Origin: Mucilaginibacter psychrotolerans
GTDB taxonomy: Bacteria; Bacteroidota; Bacteroidia; Sphingobacteriales; Sphingobacteriaceae
Direction: 5' to 3'
Assembly (NCBI RefSeq): GCF_004519315.1
Contig: NZ_SOZE01000004.1
Location: 124,001-188,000 of the forward strand
Length of the DNA stretch: 64,000 bases
Every line of letters begins with the position of its first letter. The stretch's first letter is position 1. Below are positions 58,178 to 64,000 of this stretch, piece after piece. The notes under the pieces are model-generated. The model was not told the origin of the DNA and made no database searches. It saw only the letters and a program-made list of their open reading frames with translations. Made by a program: the position numbers and the translations under genes.

Positions 58178-59511
58178 GTTGTTTTTGGCTTGTTTTTGTG
58201 GAATAGGTTGGTTTTCATCTCCTTAAGCTGGTCAATGCCCAGGCTAAACAGATCGTTCAGGCTAAAATCAAGGTGTTTTTTCAAGGTAAAATAGCCGAAT
58301 AGTACGCCGGTATAATAGGTAAACAATGATGCGATGGCCACTCCATACAGGTTATGAAAAATAGCAATGCCTGCAAAATCGCCTATTACGTTTACGATCA
58401 GCATTAGGAATACCTTGGCCATGTTGAGATGCGGCTTGTTCAGGATATCCAGCGTGATACCAAAAAACCTATCAATAGGCATAATGATTACATAGCACAT
58501 AAAAATCCGGAAGATATTAAAGGCATCCGTATTGGCAAATTTGTCGCCAAAAAGCAGGTGTATCACCAGGCCGCCCAATATACAGCCACCTACGGCTACC
58601 GGCAAAAGTAGAACGGTTAAGAGCCCGCCATAGCGTTTCATTATTTGGGCTACAGCCGCTTTATCATTCCGCTGAGCGGCGGTAGACAGTTCTGGCAAAG
58701 CAGTAGATACGAAACTGCGCATCGGTATTTCAAAAATCTCCATCAAACGCTGTGGGATGTAATAAATGCCCACCAGCGCGGTAGGGAACATCATTTTAAT
58801 AATAAACGTATCTGAACTGCGCAATAGGGTAGAGCCAAGCGATGTACCTACGCTGTATTTGCCAAAATTGGCCAGCTCTTTCATAGAAGCTACCGTTTTG
58901 TGTTTTATGGTATGAAGGTGCGACCAGCCTTTGGATATCGTAACAGCACTTGTAATTATATTGGTACCCAGATAGCTATATATTACCGTTTCGAAACTAA
59001 CATGCTTGAGGTATATCGAAATCAATACAAATATCAAAAATCCTCCCTGGTTAAGTATCTGCAAAAAGAACAAACGATCAAAACGTTCTTCAGCCTGTAA
59101 AATCCAGCCGGCAACAGCAGAGGGCAGGGTGGTCATGTAAATTATACCAAACCACTTTAGGGTGTCTTCCAAATCGGTGTTGTTGCTTTTAACTACCAGG
59201 TATAAGATCAGATCGATAAAGGCAAGGCTGAAGGTAAGTATAAAGCCAACCACCCAGGCAGAGCCCGCCACGTTGTTTGCCCTATCACGCGCGGCACCTG
59301 AGTAAAACTTCACCAGCGATGTTTGCAGGAAGCCCGTGCGGAACATATCTGCAAGCAGAAACGTTTGCAAGAAGAAGATGTAGTTACCAAAATCGCGCGG
59401 GGCCAGCTTGCGCGCAAGAAGCGATAATACCAGCATGCCAATCACAGGCATTGCCGCGCTGTTGGCTAAGTTTATCGTATGTTTATTGATAATCTTTTTT
59501 AAAAACGACAT
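58174..59511 (-). CDS. Wzx-like polysaccharide flippase (MATE/MVF superfamily)
   Basis: 445 residues and about 12-14 membrane helices. 'NLANSAAMPVIGMLVLSLLARKLAPRDFGNYIFFLQTFLLADMFRTGF' at the start is typical of oligosaccharide-repeat flippases. It should move lipid-linked repeat units across the inner membrane for Wzy polymerisation. It overlaps the downstream glycosyltransferase by four bases and is 15 bases from the acyltransferase gene. Confidence 0.92.
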   Translation of the reverse strand: MSFLKKIINKHTINLANSAAMPVIGMLVLSLLARKLAPRDFGNYIFFLQTFLLADMFRTGFLQTSLVKFYSGAARDRANNVAGSAWVVGFILTFSLAFIDLILYLVVKSNNTDLEDTLKWFGIIYMTTLPSAVAGWILQAEERFDRLFFLQILNQGGFLIFVLISIYLKHVSFETVIYSYLGTNIITSAVTISKGWSHLHTIKHKTVASMKELANFGKYSVGTSLGSTLLRSSDTFIIKMMFPTALVGIYYIPQRLMEIFEIPMRSFVSTALPELSTAAQRNDKAAVAQIMKRYGGLLTVLLLPVAVGGCILGGLVIHLLFGDKFANTDAFNIFRIFMCYVIIMPIDRFFGITLDILNKPHLNMAKVFLMLIVNVIGDFAGIAIFHNLYGVAIASLFTYYTGVLFGYFTLKKHLDFSLNDLFSLGIDQLKEMKTNLFHKNKPKTT

Positions 59512-59526
59512 ACAGGATGATGAGCG

Positions 59527-60141
59527 TTAAACTTTTTCCCAGGTTCCATTTCCAAAGTTATACTTTTTTATCACTTTAGCGGGGTTCCCCACAGCTACGC
59601 TATATTCGGGTATATCTTTTGTTACTACGCTGCCCGCGCCAATTACGGCGTGCTTGCCAATAGTTACCCCAGCGGTTATCACACTGTTGGCACCAATCCA
59701 AACATCATCCATTACGGTTATTTGCCTGGTAATCACCTTTTGCGTGCGTGGCGGTGTATGAATATCCTCGTAGCCATGGTTGAGGCCCGATAATACAACG
59801 TTCTGTGCCATCATTACGTAGTTGCCCAGTGTTACCGGGCCAATAATGGTATTAGATAAACCCACGCCTACGTGGTGGCCTATCAGTACATCGCCAACGC
59901 CGTTGTTTATGGCTGCAAAATCTTCTACTATGCTGTATTCGCCAAGGGTGAAATTATTAAACGGAAACACATCCATGCGGGTATAGCGGCCAACTATGGC
60001 ATGCCGGCTACGCTTATGGTAAAACGGATTTACAAACAGCCGTGTCCATAAACGGGGGCGCGAGTGGTTTGACCTTACCAAAAGCCAGTGCACAAATTTT
60101 TTTATACGGGGGTGAGATTTGATTACCGAAAGTAACGACAT
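59527..60141 (-). CDS. Hexapeptide-repeat acyltransferase
   Basis: 204 residues. Left-handed beta-helix repeats run from about 75 to 190 ('VLIGHHVGVGLSNTIIGPVTLGNYVMMAQNVVLSG', 'VWIGANSVITAGVTIGKHAVIGAGSVVTKDIPEYSVAVGNPAKVIK'). The insert 'LNHGYEDIHTPPRTQKV' with a His is the active-site loop of NodL/LacA/WcaF-type enzymes. Acetyl or another acyl group is probably placed on a sugar of the polymer. It sits between the flippase and polymerase genes. Confidence 0.92.
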   Translation of the reverse strand: MSLLSVIKSHPRIKKFVHWLLVRSNHSRPRLWTRLFVNPFYHKRSRHAIVGRYTRMDVFPFNNFTLGEYSIVEDFAAINNGVGDVLIGHHVGVGLSNTIIGPVTLGNYVMMAQNVVLSGLNHGYEDIHTPPRTQKVITRQITVMDDVWIGANSVITAGVTIGKHAVIGAGSVVTKDIPEYSVAVGNPAKVIKKYNFGNGTWEKV

Positions 60142-60165
60142 CTATAAAAATTAATTATGCTTCAA

Positions 60166-61659
60166 TTATGCAATGCGAACATCGCCCTTTGCTTTACGCT
60201 CTGCTATATCCAACCGCATGGTTACGTTGAGCAACGCGGCTGCTAAATAAAACAAAATATTCGACGGGTATTGCACTACTGCCTGCTGCGGGTAGTTGCC
60301 AATATTATAAATAAACAGCACCAACACCATGGCCAGGCAGTAAACTTTCAACTCGGGGTTCTTAATCAGGAAGTAATAGTTGATCCCCGTGTATAAAATT
60401 ACAAACATTAACGTACAAAACAATAGCAGCCCTATCCAGCCCATTTCTACTGCAACGCGCACGTAACCGCTATCGGGCGGGAATTTGGCCAGCATAGAGT
60501 TTGGCGCAAACCTGCGCCCCCAAATACCTACCGAGCCAAGCCCGCCACCAATAGGGTGCGATAGGATATACGGTTTTATTTTATGCTGGTTTTCTGCGCG
60601 TACATTAAATGAAGCATCGGCTGAGGGATTGAAGGCCGATTGGAAGCGTTTGATTGTGGCGTTGGATGTTGGCATAAATATAACCACCACCAGCATAAAC
60701 CCTGCCGTGAGTACCGAGAAAAGTATTTTGCGGTTGAATTTAAGTATAGCCAATAGTGCTAAAGCACCCGGCAGCAGCACATATGCGCCCCTAGTGCCGC
60801 TGTACAGCATGGTAAGCAGGTAAAATGGTATCAAACACCCCAGTATTATTTTTTTTGTTTTGCTGATATCGAGCATAAAAAAGCAAATACACATGGCAGA
60901 TGCCACAACCATATTGTAGGAAAAAGTAACCGGATCGGGGAAAATTGCCACTTTACGCAAATGCCCGTTGATGAAAAGGAAACTTAGCCTGAGCGGGTCT
61001 GCGGCGTACCAGGCTTTCTCAAAACCAAACAAGCCGATGTTCTCTTGCTGAAAACCCGACATGGCCGCCAACAGGCACAGGAAAAGCCACAACTTGATCA
61101 AAAAACGTACATACTCGATGCTCTGTATCTGGTAAAGGAAAACAAAATACATCAGCATAATAAAACCAACCGTGCGCACCGTGTACACCCAGGCCAGGAT
61201 AGAGGGCGAAGCCGGGTTTACAGCCTCCAGGAAATTATAACCGAGCCAGGTGAGCACCAGGTAAGTGATCGGGTTTTTGAAGTAATCCCAGCTGTCATCG
61301 TATTTCTTCTTTACAAAAAAGCCGAAGATGAGCAGGTAAGTAATAGCATCAAGCAAAACGCCGGTAGGTTGATCGCTGGGGAAGATAGACGACAAGTAAC
61401 TAAGCAAGAAGGATACCACCATCAGCGCGGCAATACCGAATTTTGGATAGGCAATAATGCCGTAAACAACGGGCAGGCCAACAACAATGGCCAAAATGCC
61501 TGCGGCGCCCATAATGCCCGCTTTAGCAACTACCACGCTTACAAACACAGCAGCAGGCAGCATTAGTATTATCATTCGCGTGGTTGATAAGTTATTAAGC
61601 TGCAGCTTATTGCGTAGGTAGGCTTTCAAGCCAGTATTTCTCAATTGTTTATCAAACAT
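60166..61659 (-). CDS. O-antigen ligase/Wzy-type polymerase family membrane protein
   Basis: 497 residues and about 11-12 membrane helices. The large periplasmic loop includes 'SGTRGAYVLLPGALALLAI' (with the conserved Arg), 'RFQSAFNPSADASFNVRAENQHKIKPYILSHPIGGGLGSVGIWG' and 'FPPDSGYVRVAVEMGWIGLLLF', the Wzy_C signature. In an exopolysaccharide operon the likely role is polymerase rather than lipid A ligase. It lies 15 bases downstream of the 47-aa gene. Confidence 0.9.
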   Translation of the reverse strand: MFDKQLRNTGLKAYLRNKLQLNNLSTTRMIILMLPAAVFVSVVVAKAGIMGAAGILAIVVGLPVVYGIIAYPKFGIAALMVVSFLLSYLSSIFPSDQPTGVLLDAITYLLIFGFFVKKKYDDSWDYFKNPITYLVLTWLGYNFLEAVNPASPSILAWVYTVRTVGFIMLMYFVFLYQIQSIEYVRFLIKLWLFLCLLAAMSGFQQENIGLFGFEKAWYAADPLRLSFLFINGHLRKVAIFPDPVTFSYNMVVASAMCICFFMLDISKTKKIILGCLIPFYLLTMLYSGTRGAYVLLPGALALLAILKFNRKILFSVLTAGFMLVVVIFMPTSNATIKRFQSAFNPSADASFNVRAENQHKIKPYILSHPIGGGLGSVGIWGRRFAPNSMLAKFPPDSGYVRVAVEMGWIGLLLFCTLMFVILYTGINYYFLIKNPELKVYCLAMVLVLFIYNIGNYPQQAVVQYPSNILFYLAAALLNVTMRLDIAERKAKGDVRIA

Positions 61660-61674
61660 ACGCAGGGCCCTGTT

Positions 61675-61818
61675 TTATGCCAGGATCAATATTTTAACGG
61701 CCCACACAAAAACCCCGGCAAATACAAAAGCTATCGCAACTTTGCGCGTTTTGTTTTCGAGTGGGGTAAGGCCTGCATATGGGTCGGCCTTTGTTCTGTT
61801 ATTTGGCGTTATTTTCAT
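61675..61818 (-). CDS. 47-aa single-helix membrane protein in the polysaccharide operon
   Basis: An intact frame from ATG (61816-61818) to TAA (61675-61677). The N-terminal half is polar and basic ('MKITPNNRTKADPYAGL', 'LENKTRKV'). The C-terminal half is one hydrophobic helix ('AIAFVFAGVFVWAVKILIL'), giving a predicted N-in orientation. It lies exactly between the Wzc-like and Wzy-like genes on the same strand, in a 204-base gap that would otherwise be empty. Codon use is like its neighbours. No named family recognised; an accessory or assembly subunit is plausible. Confidence 0.75.
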   Translation of the reverse strand: MKITPNNRTKADPYAGLTPLENKTRKVAIAFVFAGVFVWAVKILILA

Positions 61819-61863
61819 ATCAGGGAAATAGAGTTTGTAAAAAACTAAAGTGTAGCACCGCCG

Positions 61864-64000
61864 CTAGTCTTCGGGGATACTGGCCTTGTTCAATACCCAG
61901 CCCGCAAACTTTCCGTTCATGGCACGCAAAAATTCCAAATTGGCTTTTTGTGTTTTTTTGATGCCTTTGTTAGCTTCAAAAACCCCTATTACCTTGTTGG
62001 CAAACAACATCCACTCTTTTGATTTATTCATATTGGTTAACGCCGGCGTTTCTATGATGATGATATCATACTTGGTTTTCAACTCGTTGAAACGGCTGCG
62101 GATGAAATTCTCGTCGCTCACCTCCAACAGGGTTACATCTCCGCCATGGTTGCCCAATACTGTAGTAGCACCAGAGAATCCCTCATAATTATCGGGATTA
62201 TTTTTAAAATAATCTTCGATGTATAAACGGGGCTGTGCCGTAGCGGTAATAGTTGGGTTGGTAAAGTTACCATCTATCAACAACACTTTTTTGTTGATCA
62301 TGGCGTAGGAGTAAGATAAGGCAATGGCCAGCACCGTTTTGCCCTCGTGGTTGTCCAGACTGGTTATAGCCAGTACTTTTTCCCCTTTCAATTCCTGGTC
62401 TATCTCAAACCTTAACGACCTGATAAGCTCTTTAAAGAGCTTCATCTTTTCGCGGTGCTCTACGTCCCAAAGCTTCCTCAGATCCAGCGTGCCGCCGGTA
62501 ACAGTATTGAGGTACCCAAGCGACGGCAGGTGGGTGCGAATAACCAGTTCGGCAGGTTGTTTGATGGTTTCATCCAAAAAGTACAGCACGAATAAAAACA
62601 CCACGCAAACTACAAACATCCCAACACCGCTTATAATAATCAACAGCATTTTTTTTGATGGCTCGGCGGCATCGGGCGTGGCGTAATCTACCTGCCTTAG
62701 TTTTATAGAGAAGGTTGATTTTAAGTTGGTCTCGTTGTACTTGGTTAGTACTTCCAGGTATTCTTTGCTGGCAATATCAAGCTCGAAATTGTATGTTTTT
62801 ACGGTAGCATCAAACGGTACCAGGCGGTTGAAACGTGCATTAAGATCGTTAAGCGATTTGTCTATGGCTAATATGCTGTATTTGGCCAGATCGCGCGTTA
62901 CTTCTAACGAGAGTTTTTGTGCAACAAGCGCATCCTTACCTGTTAATGGATTCGTAAGATACTTATCCGAAGTAAGGTTTAACTGTTGTGTAAGCTGCCT
63001 GGTTAGCGAATCTATCTGTACTTTGTATTGCGGCGCAAAATTACTGCGCACGTACAAATCTGTAAGTTGATGCAATTGATCCTGCGTGCCCACAGCAGCG
63101 GTGTTGTATTTATTAAGTGTAGCTTCTATGTAGCCGCGATCCTTAGGGTCAAATTTGTTATCAATATTCGCTAAGGCACCGTTGTAGCTTGCTACATCCT
63201 TTTGAGCCTGCTGTTTGCGGTCGCCGTAGGCAACTATCTGGTCGTAAATAGCTTTTGATTGCTCTTCCAGGTTCAGTACCCCGTTCCTGATCTTATAATC
63301 CTGCAGCTGGGCTGTTTTTTTGTTCAGCGCATCGCGTTTCTCTATAAGCAATTTTGCCAGAAAGGTAACCGCGTCTGTTTCGTTTTGCTTGATGGTGTGG
63401 GTATAGTAGCTAATAAATTCGCGGCAGAGCACGTTTACCACAAAGGCAGAAAGCTGCGGGTTTGGCGATTCATAACCAACGGTAATAAAGTCGCTATCCT
63501 CATCGCGGTTAATTTGTATGTCTTCGCGCAAACTGCGTTCATCGTACTTCATCGTTCGCAACAAATCGTTAAGCCCGTTCTCGTCCTTATTGTAAAAGTC
63601 CATGGCCTCCATGCGCTTGAATTTGCCCGAAAACAATTCTATCGCATGTTTTTTAGCCCCGGCGTTCATGCTGAGGAACAGCTTGCTGTAAGGTTTGAAT
63701 GGGGTAGGGCTGGTAAGATCGTGCAGGATGAGTTGGTACGACACCTGGTTAACGAGCTTCTTTAGCTTCATTATCTCGATAAGGTTGCTGAAGCTTTGGT
63801 TTATCTGCTGTGCCTGCGCCGCGCTATTGGTTTCCTTATCCAGCAAATGGCGCGATTCGTCTATAATACCGGTAGCTATCTGTGAAGTAGATACGTATTT
63901 ATCAGCCAGATTTTTTACCAGGAAATAGGAGATAATAATAGCAACAAGCGGAACAATTATCAGCAGGTTTTTATGTTTCCATAAAACTTTCAGAAAATTA
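61864..64000 (-). CDS. Wzc/Wzz-like chain-length protein with degenerate BY-kinase domain, N-terminus beyond window
   Basis: The frame is open to the right edge. A membrane helix ('NLLIIVPLVAIIISYFLV') appears in the first 25 visible residues, so the true start lies beyond 64000 (a TTG at 63846 is inside the frame). The visible 711 residues hold a Wzz/GumC periplasmic coiled-coil region, a second helix ('LLIIISGVGMFVVCVVFLFVLYFL') and a cytoplasmic P-loop domain. The latter has 'TSLDNHEGKTVLA' (Walker A), 'VLLIDGNFTNP' (A') and 'YDIIIIETPAL' (B, Glu for Asp). The C-terminus 'GWVLNKASIPED' has no tyrosine cluster. It should control export or chain length. Autophosphorylation is doubtful. Confidence 0.9.
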   Translation of the reverse strand, partial: NFLKVLWKHKNLLIIVPLVAIIISYFLVKNLADKYVSTSQIATGIIDESRHLLDKETNSAAQAQQINQSFSNLIEIMKLKKLVNQVSYQLILHDLTSPTPFKPYSKLFLSMNAGAKKHAIELFSGKFKRMEAMDFYNKDENGLNDLLRTMKYDERSLREDIQINRDEDSDFITVGYESPNPQLSAFVVNVLCREFISYYTHTIKQNETDAVTFLAKLLIEKRDALNKKTAQLQDYKIRNGVLNLEEQSKAIYDQIVAYGDRKQQAQKDVASYNGALANIDNKFDPKDRGYIEATLNKYNTAAVGTQDQLHQLTDLYVRSNFAPQYKVQIDSLTRQLTQQLNLTSDKYLTNPLTGKDALVAQKLSLEVTRDLAKYSILAIDKSLNDLNARFNRLVPFDATVKTYNFELDIASKEYLEVLTKYNETNLKSTFSIKLRQVDYATPDAAEPSKKMLLIIISGVGMFVVCVVFLFVLYFLDETIKQPAELVIRTHLPSLGYLNTVTGGTLDLRKLWDVEHREKMKLFKELIRSLRFEIDQELKGEKVLAITSLDNHEGKTVLAIALSYSYAMINKKVLLIDGNFTNPTITATAQPRLYIEDYFKNNPDNYEGFSGATTVLGNHGGDVTLLEVSDENFIRSRFNELKTKYDIIIIETPALTNMNKSKEWMLFANKVIGVFEANKGIKKTQKANLEFLRAMNGKFAGWVLNKASIPED

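Noticed and set aside
63830..63846. TTG at 63846 as the start of the Wzc-like protein
   Set aside because: The frame stays open to the window edge and encodes a membrane helix typical of the family upstream of this codon.
1..64000. CRISPR arrays, rRNA or tRNA genes, intact insertion sequences
   Set aside because: I saw no regularly spaced direct repeats, no rRNA-like stretches, no cloverleaf-like sequences and no transposase frames. Reading by eye could miss a single tRNA.

Overview
The window looks like a chromosomal segment of a member of the Bacteroidota, most likely a Mucilaginibacter/Pedobacter-type Sphingobacteriaceae. This is inferred from gene content: DUF3667 and PorE-like OmpA proteins, 800-residue FtsX/MacB permeases ending in 'NPVKSLKSE', a GH9 cellulase with an N-terminal Ig-like domain, SprI-free Gram-negative lipoproteins and a KirBac channel. 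TAnnTTTG-like promoters and Bacteroidota-style intergenic palindromes agree with it. No rRNA, tRNA, CRISPR array, prophage or intact insertion sequence was seen.

Layout. 1-1915 holds the N-terminal two thirds of a type I restriction HsdR subunit that runs off the left edge. 1916-5864 is a loosely packed accessory stretch with small hypothetical genes, an SRAP/YedK-type DNA-protein-crosslink enzyme and several repeats. 5865-9078 carries recR, a glycosyltransferase, a short-chain dehydrogenase and a KirBac channel. 9211-12261 is a partial tryptophan operon (trpD-trpF-trpB) behind a classical ribosome-mediated attenuator with a WWW leader peptide. 12374-22415 is an efflux-type locus: three tandem FtsX/MacB permeases, then a separate ATPase-TolC operon. 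The two operons share nearly the same promoter and upstream palindrome with the same spacing. 22593-34856 mixes an outer-membrane barrel, GH9 cellulase, DUF3667 protein, nucleoside permease, BFN nuclease with etfA/etfB, TPR protein, chromate transporter, dnaB and rlmB.

34867-48318 contains a small VapBC-like toxin-antitoxin pair between strong hairpin terminators, manC, recQ, a PorE-like OmpA protein with a partner, queE, a lipoprotein-Rieske-NTF2-like trio, folD, lepA and a fructosamine-kinase-family gene. 48323-52897 holds two zinc-ribbon membrane proteins, one a CPBP protease, a clan GH-A glycosidase lipoprotein and an unknown lipoprotein.

52990-64000 is a minus-strand exopolysaccharide operon: Wzc/Wzz-like protein (partial), a 47-residue membrane protein, Wzy-like polymerase, hexapeptide acyltransferase, Wzx-like flippase, two glycosyltransferases and, last, a free-standing adenylation-carrier-thioesterase NRPS-like enzyme. 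ManC at 35912 could supply GDP-mannose and the GH-A lipoprotein could trim the polymer, but both links are inference. The strongest candidates for something new are the paired efflux promoters, the NRPS-like enzyme in the polysaccharide operon, and the trp attenuator now separated from trpE/trpG by a palindromic element.
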